From the NCBI RefSeq assembly GCF_000717275.1, contig NZ_JNYV01000010.1, positions 62,001-126,000 on the forward strand: DNA of 64,000 bases, read 5' to 3'. Positions within the stretch are counted from its first letter, which is position 1, and each line of letters starts with the position of its first letter. Both the position numbers and the translations under genes were made by a program. The DNA comes from Kitasatospora arboriphila. GTDB lineage: Bacteria; Actinomycetota; Actinomycetes; Mycobacteriales; Mycobacteriaceae. The notes under the pieces are model-generated. The model saw only the letters and a list, made by a program, of their open reading frames with translations, had not been told where the DNA came from and did no database searches. Positions 25,479 through 34,375 of this stretch are shown here, piece after piece.

Positions 25479-26687
25479 TCACAGGATTGATGCGTCACGC
25501 TCGGCGAGCCACGCCACTGGGTCCACGTTCTGTCCTGAGGGGTCCTGCACCTCGAAGTGCAAGTGGGGTCCTGTGGATTGTCCGCGGTTACCGACGGTGG
25601 CGATCTCCTGGCCGGCGGTGACGAATTGTCCCACCGTGACGGTGTTTTCGTTGTTGTGTCCGTAGGTAGTGATGGTCCCGTCGTTGTGCTGGATGCGAAC
25701 CCACAGCCCGAATCCCTGTGCCGGGCCCGAGCTGATGACCACCCCGTCGGCGACGGCAACGATGGGTGTTCCTGTCGAGTTGGCGATGTCGATGCCTTGG
25801 TGGTTGCGGCCGTCACCGAACGGGGAAGTGATTGTCCCCGAGGTCGGCGCGACGTACTGCCGGCCGACGGTCGAAATCTCAGTTGGAGTTTCGATTGGTG
25901 CCGGCGGGCTGGAGGTGTCCGGAGGCAGTGGTGGCGTGGTCGACGGGACGGGCGCCGACGGAGTTGCCGGTGCGGCGCTGGGTACGGGGGGCGTGGATCC
26001 GATAGATGCCGTCGATTCGATGGCCTGTGTGGTGGTTGTCGATGGCGGCGGCGGCGGCAATCCAGGGGTTGCAGGCGCGGTGGCGCTGAGCTGCCCGGTG
26101 TGTGTGGGTGATGCGGGCGCAGGTGCAGGTGCAGGTGCGAAAGAGGATGCCAGAGTGTGGACGATGGTCGGGCTGTGCGGAGTCCCGGCGGCGGTGAGAG
26201 TGGCAACGATGTCACCGAAGTGCAGCGCTCTCATTGCTTCGGTGGTCTCGCTGGGATCGAGATTGGCTAGGGGGCTCAGGCATTGGGCGAGGGCCTGGGC
26301 ATCTGCGTTGGGGGCACCGAGGGTGGCGAGTGACCACTGGGCAACGCATGTGCCCACCTCGCGGCCCACTCCCGCCAGGGCAGCAACGCCGTTGTCGGTG
26401 ACCATCGCCTGGGCGTTCATTACCGCCAGCTGCAGCAATTCTCGTCGGATGTGGGTGCTGTCGGCGACGGATTGATCTCCCGACGCCACGTCGGCGACCT
26501 CGTCGGACACGAGCTGATGGGCGTTCATTAGAGAGAGCTCGGGTGCTGAGGCCGGCTGCTGTTCTTGCTGTGGGTGGACAAGAACTAACGCCCCGGCTGC
26601 GGCGACCACACAGCCTGTGGAGGTTGCCGCTGTCCAACGGCGGCGTGTTCGCGGTCTGCGGGAACGAACAAATACTTCAAAGCGCAC
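25479..26687 (-). CDS. M23 (LytM) peptidoglycan endopeptidase, second copy
   Basis: A 402-residue protein: basic N-terminus, one anchor helix near 22-38, an Ala-rich helical region with two cysteines (CVAQWS, ALAQCLSP), a long Pro/Ser/Thr linker (about 185-285) and a C-terminal M23 domain. Catalytic motifs are intact: HQGIDIA, TTYGH, PHLHFEV. GTG at 26687 was chosen because AAGGAG lies about 8 bp upstream; the longer frame to 26768 has no such site. The catalytic domain is close to that of the gene at 8810-9991. No operator of either regulon was found at its promoter. Confidence 0.85.
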   Translation of the reverse strand: MRFEVFVRSRRPRTRRRWTAATSTGCVVAAAGALVLVHPQQEQQPASAPELSLMNAHQLVSDEVADVASGDQSVADSTHIRRELLQLAVMNAQAMVTDNGVAALAGVGREVGTCVAQWSLATLGAPNADAQALAQCLSPLANLDPSETTEAMRALHFGDIVATLTAAGTPHSPTIVHTLASSFAPAPAPAPASPTHTGQLSATAPATPGLPPPPPSTTTTQAIESTASIGSTPPVPSAAPATPSAPVPSTTPPLPPDTSSPPAPIETPTEISTVGRQYVAPTSGTITSPFGDGRNHQGIDIANSTGTPIVAVADGVVISSGPAQGFGLWVRIQHNDGTITTYGHNNENTVTVGQFVTAGQEIATVGNRGQSTGPHLHFEVQDPSGQNVDPVAWLAERDASIL

Positions 26688-27019
26688 GGCAACGCTCCTT
26701 TTGGAGGTGTCGGGAAGGGGCGGACCGCACGAGTTTTGACAGGGTCCACCACCGGGCGTAGACCCCACTATTGCACTCCTTTCCCAGATGCACCATAGGA
26801 AACAGCAGCCTCATCTGAATCACAAACATGTGATTACAGGAGTCGGCTCAGCGCGTGAGATCGATTGTGTGCCCGTAAATTTGGTCCACACTCACTGTTC
26901 GACGCAAGTTTCTGGCGAGGTGCACTTAGTGCGGCTGCGACGAGCGACCCCGCGTAGGCACTGGGCAGCAGACACAAGTTTCTGTCATCGGCGGGACTGT
27001 CCACTACGATGAGGGTCAA

Positions 27020-27034
27020 TACCTCCCAGGGGTA
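27020..27034. promoter_or_regulatory. CsoR-type operator, unit 1 of island A
   Basis: TACCTCCCAGGGGTA, 45 bp upstream of the DUF6153 gene. The identical 15 bases occur at 49092-49106 in island B and mark the left limit of homology between the two copies. Confidence 0.75.
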
Positions 27035-27078
27035 AACCCAGAAAACGACAGCGAGCGCAGACACAAAGGGGGTGGGCG

Positions 27079-27573
27079 ATGTCAGGGTTTGTAGGCGGTC
27101 ATGGCAGCACTGATGTTGTCCTGCGTCATCGGCCGGGCCGCGGTCGCTGGTTGACCGCGGCGGCGATGGCGTGCGCCGCTTTCGCTGTACTTGTGGGTGT
27201 GTTGTTGATGCATTCGGTGCCTATGGTGCATCCTCCGGCCGGGCACGGTGTGGCCGGTGTTTCCACCGCTACGGTCACGCACCCGGCTAGCCATGACCAC
27301 ACCGCCCTCGCCGATCTGACCGCCCTTGGGATGCACGGCGCGGGCGTGGTGATGGATATGGGTTGCGGCGACGGCTGTACGCCGCACACCGGGATGGCGA
27401 TGTGCATGGCGGTGGTCAGTGTGGTGGCTGCCCTGCTGATGACACGTCGGCTAGTGGCGCATCTGCCCACCGTCGGTGGGGCTCACCAGATGCGGTGGAC
27501 GGGCAGGTACACCTCGCGTGCACCGCCGTGGGCGACACCCTCGTTGGAGAAGTTGTCGGTGTTGCGGATCTGA
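27079..27573 (+). CDS. DUF6153 Cys/His/Met-rich membrane protein (island A)
   Basis: A 164-residue protein with two helices (about 25-50 and 108-128). The loop between them carries several His and a Met/Cys/His-rich patch, VVMDMGCGDGCTPHTGMAMC, well suited to bind Cu(I). The C-terminal PSLEKLSVLRI is conserved in copy B. It belongs to DUF6153, whose function is unknown. First gene of the DUF6153-DUF305-L,D-transpeptidase-BNR unit behind a CsoR-type operator. A role in outer-face copper binding or sensing is inferred. Confidence 0.82.
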   Translation: MSGFVGGHGSTDVVLRHRPGRGRWLTAAAMACAAFAVLVGVLLMHSVPMVHPPAGHGVAGVSTATVTHPASHDHTALADLTALGMHGAGVVMDMGCGDGCTPHTGMAMCMAVVSVVAALLMTRRLVAHLPTVGGAHQMRWTGRYTSRAPPWATPSLEKLSVLRI

Positions 27574-27576
27574 CAG

Positions 27577-27600
27577 ACGAAGTGCCCTGGGCACTTTCGT
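27577..27600 (+). terminator. Hairpin after DUF6153 gene (island A)
   Basis: GAAGTGCC and GGCACTTTC form a near-perfect stem just after the stop codon, without a long T-run. A related hairpin follows the copy-B gene (49646-49672), so it may tune read-through into the DUF305 gene or protect the message end. Confidence 0.5.
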
Positions 27601-27679
27601 TGTGACGTTGTACGTGCTTATCGGCGCGTCGCGATCCCTGATCCCCACACATCCACATTTCTTTTCCAAGGAGACGATT

Positions 27680-28336
27680 ATGTTCTTGACCCGTTCTGCC
27701 CGACTCAAAGTTGTTGTATCCGGTGCTGGTGTCGCTGCGGCCGTGGTGTTGGCCGGCTGTGGCGGTGACGGTGGCCACGACATGGATTCGATGGGTGGCG
27801 ACTCGATGTCGGCGCCTGCATCTACCAGCACGACCGCTCCCTCGACTTCGACGGGGGCCACCGCCCAATTCAACGACGCCGATGTGATGTTCGCCCAGAT
27901 GATGTACCCCCACCACGCCCAGGCTGTCGAGATGGCCGAGCTGGTACAGGGACGCACCACCAATCCTCAGGTCATCGAGCTGGCCGCGGCGATCAAAGCC
28001 GCTCAAGGCCCGGAAATGGCGCAATTACAGCAGTGGCTGCAGCAGTGGGGTAAACCTGCTCCGAGCGCCGATATGGGCAGCATGGACCACGGCAGCGACG
28101 GCATGAGCGGCATGATGTCTGAGCAAGATATGACCGAGCTCAAAGCCAAAAACGGCGCCGAGTTCGATCAGGCGTGGCTGACAATGATGATCGAGCACCA
28201 CACCGGTGCGATCGAGATGGCCAACACCGAAATCGCGGACGGCTCTAACGAGCAGGCCAAAGAGATGGCTCGCACAATCGTGCAAACCCAGCAGGCCGAA
28301 ATCGACACCATGAAGTCGCTACAAGCCCAGTCCTAA
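27680..28336 (+). CDS. DUF305 lipoprotein, copper-responsive (island A)
   Basis: A 218-residue lipoprotein (lipobox VLAGC) with a low-complexity Met/His/Asp linker and a DUF305 domain: MMYPHHAQAVEMA and MMIEHHTGAIEMA, the two ferritin-like four-helix half-motifs of the family. Methionines and histidines cluster again in the middle (DMGSMDHGSDGMSGMM), consistent with Cu(I)/Cu(II) or Ag binding outside the membrane. ATG at 27680 follows AAGGAG with 6-bp spacing. The paralogue is at 49747-50406. Confidence 0.88.
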   Translation: MFLTRSARLKVVVSGAGVAAAVVLAGCGGDGGHDMDSMGGDSMSAPASTSTTAPSTSTGATAQFNDADVMFAQMMYPHHAQAVEMAELVQGRTTNPQVIELAAAIKAAQGPEMAQLQQWLQQWGKPAPSADMGSMDHGSDGMSGMMSEQDMTELKAKNGAEFDQAWLTMMIEHHTGAIEMANTEIADGSNEQAKEMARTIVQTQQAEIDTMKSLQAQS

Positions 28337-28360
28337 CCCCTCACCAGCTGTCGTCGGGCC

Positions 28361-28389
28361 GGAACCTACTGATGCGGTCAGTAGGTTCC
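28361..28389 (+). terminator. Strong hairpin between DUF305 and L,D-transpeptidase genes (island A)
   Basis: GGAACCTACTGA and TCAGTAGGTTCC pair in a perfect 12-bp stem with a 5-nt loop. There is no T-run, so it may be an intrinsic terminator of the actinobacterial type or an mRNA stabiliser. Island B has an unrelated sequence forming a hairpin at the same place. Confidence 0.6.
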
Positions 28390-28497
28390 GCCCTCGACCA
28401 GTTGCCCCCTCACCCTTCTTCACCTCAGGAACGGCTCCCTCCCCCGGCCCTCTCGCCGGGGGCGCGGGGCCGCTGAGCTTTGACTTACGGAGATTTC

Positions 28498-29724
28498 ATG
28501 CGCACCCCTCATCACCGAGGGCTCCTGGTGCTGGTGCTCGTCATGGCGACACTGGCCGCCTGTAGTTCCTCCCCCTCACCGTCGACGTTGAGTTCATCCT
28601 CACCGGCAGCAACCTCGGCGGTCGACGCGCCGCAACTGACCATCACCCCCGGCGACGGCACCACCACGGTCAAGCCCACCGACCGGGTTGAGGTTCAAAC
28701 ATCTATGGGCACCTTGGAATCGGTGGTGCTGACCAACGAGACCGGAGCCCAGATCGCCGGGTTCTACACCCCGGACCGAATAGATTGGAAACCCGCTGTT
28801 CCCTTGGGGTATGGCCGTACTTACACGCTGACCGCCACTGCTGTTCAAGAGGATCAACGCACCGAACGCACCATCTCGTTCTCGACGGTCACACCGGGTA
28901 ACCAGACCAAACCGACCTTTGTCAGCACCGGCGGAAACCTGCTCACCGACGGCGCCACCTACGGGGTAGGGATGGTGGTGGTCGCCCAGTTCGACGAGCC
29001 GATCGGCGACCGGGCCGCCGCCGAACGTTCACTCGAGGTGCGGACCGATCCCCCAGTCACCGGTTCGTGGAACTGGGTCGACGAGCGAAACGTGCACTGG
29101 CGTCCTCGCGAGTACTACGCCCCCGGGATCACCGTGACCGTAAGCGCGAACATCTACGGGGTTCAGTTGGGAGAGAACCTATTTGGGCAAGAGGACGTAT
29201 CGACCTCGTTCACCATTGGTGATGCGCACGTCTCGATCGCCGATGACACCACCAAACAAGTCTCGGTGTTCAGCAACGGTGAGCTGGTGCGCACCATGCC
29301 TACCTCGATGGGTCGCGGCGGCACCGAAACGGTCAATGGCCGCACCATCCATTTCTGGACTCAATCGGGCCCGTACACCGTCCTGGACAAGGCCAACCCG
29401 GTCATCATGGATTCCTCCACCTACGGACTCCCGGTGAACTCTCGCCTGGGCTATCGCCAGTCGATCAACTACGCCACCCGCATCAGCAACGACGGCATCT
29501 ACCTGCACGAGCTTGTTGACACCATCGCCCAGCAGGGCAACACCAACATGTCCGCCGGATGCCTCAATCTCAACCCGGACAATGCGCGCTGGTTTTGCGA
29601 CTTCTCGGTACCAGGCGACATCGTCGAGGTCCGCAATACCGGAGGCCCCCCACTGGAGCTCTGGCAGAACGGTGACTGGAGTGTGCCGTGGGACCAGTGG
29701 CTCGATGGAAGTGCGCTGCAATGA
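28498..29724 (+). CDS. L,D-transpeptidase-like lipoprotein, variant active site (island A)
   Basis: A 408-residue lipoprotein (lipobox TLAAC) with two Ig-like domains and a YkuD catalytic domain, the LdtMt2 layout. The catalytic region reads YLHELVD, then fifteen residues on SAGCLNLNPDNARW: the Cys and Asn are kept, but the canonical His before Gly-Cys is Ala, and the residue after the first His is Glu instead of Ser. The active domain is nearly identical to those at 17200 and 50565, whereas the N-terminal domains are more diverged. ATG at 28498 follows ACGGAG. It sits in a copper-responsive unit; copper is known to inhibit ordinary L,D-transpeptidases through their thiol. Confidence 0.88.
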   Translation: MRTPHHRGLLVLVLVMATLAACSSSPSPSTLSSSSPAATSAVDAPQLTITPGDGTTTVKPTDRVEVQTSMGTLESVVLTNETGAQIAGFYTPDRIDWKPAVPLGYGRTYTLTATAVQEDQRTERTISFSTVTPGNQTKPTFVSTGGNLLTDGATYGVGMVVVAQFDEPIGDRAAAERSLEVRTDPPVTGSWNWVDERNVHWRPREYYAPGITVTVSANIYGVQLGENLFGQEDVSTSFTIGDAHVSIADDTTKQVSVFSNGELVRTMPTSMGRGGTETVNGRTIHFWTQSGPYTVLDKANPVIMDSSTYGLPVNSRLGYRQSINYATRISNDGIYLHELVDTIAQQGNTNMSAGCLNLNPDNARWFCDFSVPGDIVEVRNTGGPPLELWQNGDWSVPWDQWLDGSALQ

Positions 29725-30572
29725 TATTCACTGCCCAACGACGCAGGGCCGCAGCAGTGGTGTTCCTGGTGGGCGTGGTGGCGGTAGCGGCTGGGTGCAC
29801 CTCCGCCGCCCCTGCCCCCCGCCAGAATCCCTCAGCTGGTGTCGGCGACGTCACCGAGGCGATCACACTGTCTCCGGAGCTGACGCATCTGCATGGGCTG
29901 CAGCTGTCCGCCGATCGCACGCTACTGGCCGGAACCCACACCGGGCTGGCTGCGATCACCCCCGCCGGCGCCACCACCGCCGTGGGCACCTCCGATGACG
30001 ACCTGATGGGTCTGAGCGGGATACCGGGCACTGATGTGGTCTTTGCCTCGGGGCATCCCGGCCGGTCCAGTTCGGCCCCCAATCCCTTGGGGCTGCGGGC
30101 CAGTACCGACGGTGGACGCACCTGGCAGGATCGCTCGCTAGTGGGCGAGGTCGACTTTCATGTGCTTGCCGCCGACGAGGGCCTCCTGATCGGCTCTGAT
30201 GGGGGTGCACGCCTGCTGATCTCCACTGACGCCGGCCACACCTGGAGTGCTGGAGCGCAGTTGGTGCCACGAACGCTGGCGATCAGCGCCGACGGTATCT
30301 GGGCAGCCACCGAGGACGGGATCGTGTGGCGTAGCACCGACGGCGGGCGCTCGTTTGCCCGCATCGCCGCGCCGACCATCGCGCTTCTGGCAGGCAGCGG
30401 CAGCGCGCTGTGGGCGATCGATGCCGACGGGTACGCCTGGCAACACTTCGAAAACCGGCCGTGGCTCAAGCATTCGTGGATCGGTGCTCCGCACGCACTC
30501 ACCGTCGCGCCCGACGGCCTTGCCTATGCGGCGTCGACCACCCAGTTGTGGGTTCTCCAACCCCTCACTTGA
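29721..30572 (+). CDS. BNR-repeat (F510_1955-like) lipoprotein (island A)
   Basis: A 283-residue lipoprotein (signal ending VAAGC) built of short beta-propeller-like repeats with Asp-box motifs such as STDGGRTW, STDAGHTW and STDGGRSF. It resembles actinobacterial F510_1955-type glycosyl-hydrolase-like proteins of unproven activity. An early THLHGLQ may bind metal. The ATG overlaps the L,D-transpeptidase stop (ATGA), so the pair is co-translated, pointing to a shared envelope role. Same arrangement in island B. Confidence 0.75.
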   Translation: MIFTAQRRRAAAVVFLVGVVAVAAGCTSAAPAPRQNPSAGVGDVTEAITLSPELTHLHGLQLSADRTLLAGTHTGLAAITPAGATTAVGTSDDDLMGLSGIPGTDVVFASGHPGRSSSAPNPLGLRASTDGGRTWQDRSLVGEVDFHVLAADEGLLIGSDGGARLLISTDAGHTWSAGAQLVPRTLAISADGIWAATEDGIVWRSTDGGRSFARIAAPTIALLAGSGSALWAIDADGYAWQHFENRPWLKHSWIGAPHALTVAPDGLAYAASTTQLWVLQPLT

Positions 30573-30589
30573 ATACCCTAGGGGGGTAT
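30573..30589. promoter_or_regulatory. CsoR-type operator, unit 2 of island A
   Basis: ATACCCTAGGGGGGTAT upstream of copZ. The identical sequence occurs at 52628-52644 in island B. Confidence 0.8.
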
Positions 30590-30670
30590 GGTAGACATGG
30601 GGTGGGCCTTGATTGAGGGTCTCCGCGCAGGGCATGACCCGTGCGGCACTGAAGAAGAAATGGGGTTGTC

Positions 30671-30877
30671 ATGAGTACGTCCACTGTCACTGTCACCGGA
30701 ATGACCTGCGGACATTGCGCTTCGTCGGTCCGGGAAGAGGTCGGCGCCCTGGCGGGTGTGAGCGAGGTCGATGTTGACCTGAGCACCGGCAAAGTGACCA
30801 TCACCAGCACCGACACCATCGAGCCGTCGGCGGTCAGGGCTGCGGTGGCTGAGGCGGGGTACCAGGTCGCCGAGTGA
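30671..30877 (+). CDS. copZ: CopZ-type copper chaperone (island A)
   Basis: A 68-residue single HMA domain with the Cu(I)-binding motif GMTCGHCAS (Cys13, Cys16) and the beta-alpha-beta-beta-alpha-beta pattern (VDVDLSTGKVTI, AGYQVAE). It carries Cu(I) in the cytoplasm to CopA and to CsoR. Start ATG follows GGGGTTGTC. It is the first gene of the second unit of the island and very similar to the copy at 52727. Confidence 0.92.
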   Translation: MSTSTVTVTGMTCGHCASSVREEVGALAGVSEVDVDLSTGKVTITSTDTIEPSAVRAAVAEAGYQVAE

Positions 30878-30889
30878 CAACGGCAGGCC

Positions 30890-30923
30890 CCCGGCGCCGG
30901 ACGAATGTCGGTGCGGCGCCGGG
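30890..30923 (+). promoter_or_regulatory. Conserved hairpin between copZ and His-rich protein gene (island A)
   Basis: CCCGGCGCCG at 30890-30899 pairs with CGGCGCCGGG at 30914-30923 around a 14-nt loop. The same arms, extended by TA on each side, occur in island B (52943-52980), while the loop sequence differs. This suggests a kept RNA structure that sets the copZ to copA ratio. Confidence 0.6.
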
Positions 30924-30965
30924 TATCTGCCCTTCCCACCCGTTACATGAGCGAGGAGAACGATT

Positions 30966-31943
30966 GTGAACACCGCGACCCGGTTAGCTCTGTACGGTGC
31001 GGGTCTGGTGGCCGTCTTTGTCGCCGCCTTCATCGCGGCCGGTGCTGTGGTGCCTGATCGGGTCGCGAGCGACTGGACCACTTCAGCCGACCACACCGCC
31101 CATACCCCCACCACGGACGCCGCTACTGCCCCTGCACCCGAGGCCGCACCGGTACGCGGGGTGTCGATCGCCGCTGACGGCTTTGCCTTGACCGGCCTAG
31201 CAGCCCCCACCCGCGTCGGTGAGAGCGGCGAGCTGGCATTCACCATCGCCGGCCCGGACGGTCGCTCCGTCACCTCGTTTGCCACGTCCCACGACAAACA
31301 GCTGCATGCGATCATCGTCGCCACAGATGGCAGCCACTATCGGCACGTGCACCCCACGATGGACGCCGGTGGGCGGTGGGCGTTGCCGTGGCAATGGCCC
31401 GCTGCCGGCAGCTATCGCGTCTTCGCTGATTTCGTGCCCGCGGCCACCGGAACCGCCCTCACGCTGACCAGCACTGTGACCGTGGCCGGCGAGGTAGCAC
31501 CATCGTTGCCGCGGCCAGTAAGCGCGACCGATGACGTGGCTGGCTTTCAGGTCAGCCTCCAGGGAAGCCTCAGTACCGCCGGCACCTCGATGGTCACGGC
31601 CCGCATCAGCCGAGACGGCAACCCTGTGACGACCTTGCAGCCTTACCTGGGCGCCTACGGACACCTCGTTGCCCTCCGTGAGGGCGATCTGGCCTACCTG
31701 CATGTGCACCCCGAAGGCGCGTCCCCCAGTGGCCCGGACCAGCTTTCCGGTCCGCACGTGCAGTTCGCGACGGGCGCACCCACCCCGGGCCGGTATCTGC
31801 TGTATTTCGATTTTCAGGTGGACGGCCAAGTCCACACCGCCGAGTTCGTCCTGCAGACCACCGGGGCGCAACCCACGGCGCCACCGGCAGGACAACCCGC
31901 CCCGAACCCGTCTGCGCCCACCGATGCCCATGGTGGCCATTAA
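30966..31943 (+). CDS. Secreted His-rich protein of unknown function (island A)
   Basis: A 325-residue protein with an N-terminal anchor or signal (about 5-28) and two Ig/cupredoxin-like beta-domains. Each has a related metal-friendly motif: DKQLHAIIV with YRHVHPTM in the first, and AYLHVHPEG in the second. The proline-rich tail ends DAHGGH. I do not recognise a named family beyond similar genes linked to actinobacterial copper ATPases. The position between copZ and copA, and histidines spaced as H-x-H, suggest it accepts or buffers exported copper. GTG start. Confidence 0.7.
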   Translation: MNTATRLALYGAGLVAVFVAAFIAAGAVVPDRVASDWTTSADHTAHTPTTDAATAPAPEAAPVRGVSIAADGFALTGLAAPTRVGESGELAFTIAGPDGRSVTSFATSHDKQLHAIIVATDGSHYRHVHPTMDAGGRWALPWQWPAAGSYRVFADFVPAATGTALTLTSTVTVAGEVAPSLPRPVSATDDVAGFQVSLQGSLSTAGTSMVTARISRDGNPVTTLQPYLGAYGHLVALREGDLAYLHVHPEGASPSGPDQLSGPHVQFATGAPTPGRYLLYFDFQVDGQVHTAEFVLQTTGAQPTAPPAGQPAPNPSAPTDAHGGH

Positions 31944-31997
31944 TCCACCGCCGTTCGGCGCCCACACGCCAACGCTAACCATTCCCGAGGAGCATCC

Positions 31998-34313
31998 ATG
32001 GTCACCGCACCTGCATCCCAGCCCGAGGCTGCGATCGAACTCGAGATCGGCGGCATGACCTGCGCGTCATGCGCCAACCGGATCGAACGCAAACTCAACA
32101 AGCTGCCCGGGGTGACCGCGACAGTGAACTACGCGACCGAAAAGGCGAAGGTCACCGCAGCCTCCCCGGACCTGGATCCACACACCCTGATTGCCGCCGT
32201 CGAGGACGCTGGCTACACCGCAGCACTTCCTACCTCCGGCCCCGCCGATGGCAGTGGCGCCGACGACGAGCAGGCGCGCCCTGATCGCGAGCTCGTCGCG
32301 TTACGTCAGCGTCTATGGGTGTCGGTGGCCCTCACCGTTCCAGTCATCGCACTGGCGATGATTCCGGCGTTGCAATTCACCTATTGGCAATGGGCCTCAC
32401 TCACCCTGGCCGCACCGGTAATCGTATGGGGGGCTTGGCCGTTTCACACAGCGGCATGGACGAACCTGCGCCACGGAGCGGCCACCATGGACACCCTGGT
32501 GTCGGTCGGCACCCTGGCAGCCTTGGCCTGGTCGATTTACGCGCTGTTCTGGGGTACTGCCGGGCAACCGGGGATGACCCACGGTTTTGAGCTGACCGTT
32601 TCTCCGTCCGACGGCGCAGGCAACATCTACCTGGAAGTAGCCGCGGGAGTCACCATGTTCGTCTTGGCCGGCCGCTACTTCGAAAAGCAATCCAAACGCC
32701 AAGCAGGCGCGGCACTGCGGGCCTTGCTTGAACTCGGCGCCAAAGAGGTGGCCGTGCTGCGCAACGGCACCGAAACGCAAATCCCGATCGCCGAGTTGCA
32801 GGTGGGCGACAGCTTTGTGGTGCGACCCGGAGAAAAGATCGCCACCGACGGGGTCATCATCACAGGAAACTCCGCGGTCGATGCAAGCATGCTGACCGGT
32901 GAATCACTGCCGGTGGAAGTCAGCGAAGGTGATGCGGTCACCGGTGCCACCGTCAACGCCGGCGGCCGGCTCATCGTGCGGGCCACCCGTGTGGGCTCCG
33001 ATACCCAGTTGGCGCGAATGGCCCAACTCGTCGAAGACGCCCAATCAGGCAAAGCCCAAGTCCAGCGACTCGCTGATCGCATTTCCGGGATCTTCGTCCC
33101 CATCGTCATCGCTATCGCAGTCGCCGTTCTAGGAGGCTGGATCGGTGCCGGGTTCCCGCTCAGCGCCGCCTTCACCGCCGCCGTAGCGGTGCTGATCATC
33201 GCCTGCCCCTGTGCGCTGGGGTTAGCCACTCCGACCGCATTGCTGGTGGGCACCGGCCGCGGCGCGCAACTGGGAATCCTCATCAAAGGGCCCGAAGTAC
33301 TCGAATCGATCCGCGCTGTGGACACCATCGTCCTGGACAAAACCGGCACGGTGACCACTGGAACGATGACCCTGCACGACATCGTCACCGCCCCCGATGT
33401 CTCTTCCGACGATGTCTTGCGTCTGGCCGGCGCGCTCGAGCACGCCTCCGAACACCCGATCGCCCGGGCCATCGCCGCCGCGGCCGACCAAGCCGGACCG
33501 CTGCCGTCGGTGGAGTCGTTCACCAGCGTGGACGGCAAAGGCGTGCACGGTGTCATCGACGGTCACGCTGTACTGGTGGGCCGTGAGAGCTTGCTTGCCG
33601 ACTGGTCCCTTCATCTCGACGACACCCTGTCCGCAGCCAAGTCTGCCGCCGAGCAGACCGGCCAAACTGCGGTGGTCGTCGCCTGGGATGGGCACGTGCA
33701 AGGTGTGCTGGTGGTCGCCGACACGGTGAAGCCGACCAGCGCCGCCGCGATCGCGCAGTTCACTGCCCTGGGCCTGACCCCGATCCTGCTGACCGGGGAC
33801 AACCGCGCCGCCGCCGATCATGTCGCCGCCCAGGTCGGTATCACCGAGGTCATCGCCGAGGTCCTGCCCCAGGACAAACTCACCGTCATCGCCGACCTGC
33901 AGAAAAAGGGCAAAACAGTGGCCATGGTGGGCGATGGGGTCAATGACGCTGCCGCCCTTGCCCAGGCCGATCTGGGCCTAGCGATGGGTACCGGCACAGA
34001 CGTGGCCATCGAAGCCGCCGACATCACCTTGGTACGTGGCGATCTGCGCTCGGCCGCAGACGCCATCCGGTTGGCCCGCAGAACCCTACGGACCATCAAG
34101 ATGAACTTGTTCTGGGCATTCGCCTACAACATTGCCGCAATACCCCTGGCCGCTCTTGGGTTGCTCAACCCCATGCTTGCCGGTGCCGCGATGGCCTTTT
34201 CCAGTGTGTTCGTGGTCAGCAATAGCTTGCGACTACGCACGTTCACCTCCCAGGCCACCTCGACCCCCTCGCTCACGCCCGACGCACCGGCCCGGTCGCT
34301 GCAGCACGCCTGA
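31998..34313 (+). CDS. copA: CopA-type Cu(I)-exporting P1B ATPase (island A)
   Basis: A 771-residue P-type ATPase: N-terminal HMA domain with GMTCASC (Cys22/25), eight helices, TGES actuator motif, the transmembrane CPC of P1B-1 pumps in [22 protein letters not shown] phosphorylation site, SEHPIARA nucleotide-site HP, and [10 protein letters not shown] hinge. The last helices carry the YN and MxxSS metal-site motifs. It exports Cu(I) from the cytoplasm. Start ATG follows GAGGAG. Closely similar to the copy at 54027, differing mainly in the linker after the HMA domain and the tail. Confidence 0.95.
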   Translation: MVTAPASQPEAAIELEIGGMTCASCANRIERKLNKLPGVTATVNYATEKAKVTAASPDLDPHTLIAAVEDAGYTAALPTSGPADGSGADDEQARPDRELVALRQRLWVSVALTVPVIALAMIPALQFTYWQWASLTLAAPVIVWGAWPFHTAAWTNLRHGAATMDTLVSVGTLAALAWSIYALFWGTAGQPGMTHGFELTVSPSDGAGNIYLEVAAGVTMFVLAGRYFEKQSKRQAGAALRALLELGAKEVAVLRNGTETQIPIAELQVGDSFVVRPGEKIATDGVIITGNSAVDASMLTGESLPVEVSEGDAVTGATVNAGGRLIVRATRVGSDTQLARMAQLVEDAQSGKAQVQRLADRISGIFVPIVIAIAVAVLGGWIGAGFPLSAAFTAAVAVLIIACPCALGLATPTALLVGTGRGAQLGILIKGPEVLESIRAVDTIVLDKTGTVTTGTMTLHDIVTAPDVSSDDVLRLAGALEHASEHPIARAIAAAADQAGPLPSVESFTSVDGKGVHGVIDGHAVLVGRESLLADWSLHLDDTLSAAKSAAEQTGQTAVVVAWDGHVQGVLVVADTVKPTSAAAIAQFTALGLTPILLTGDNRAAADHVAAQVGITEVIAEVLPQDKLTVIADLQKKGKTVAMVGDGVNDAAALAQADLGLAMGTGTDVAIEAADITLVRGDLRSAADAIRLARRTLRTIKMNLFWAFAYNIAAIPLAALGLLNPMLAGAAMAFSSVFVVSNSLRLRTFTSQATSTPSLTPDAPARSLQHA

Positions 34314-34346
34314 CCACCCACCCACCAACAGCTTCACCCTCGACTA

Positions 34347-34363
34347 ATACCCCTGGGGGGTAT
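34347..34363. promoter_or_regulatory. CsoR-type operator overlapping a -10-like element, unit 3 of island A
   Basis: ATACCCCTGGGGGGTAT ends inside TATAGGAT, a possible -10 box, and the ATG at 34376 lies about one turn downstream. Repressor binding would cover the promoter directly. Confidence 0.75.
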
Positions 34364-34375
34364 AGGATGGTAGTT

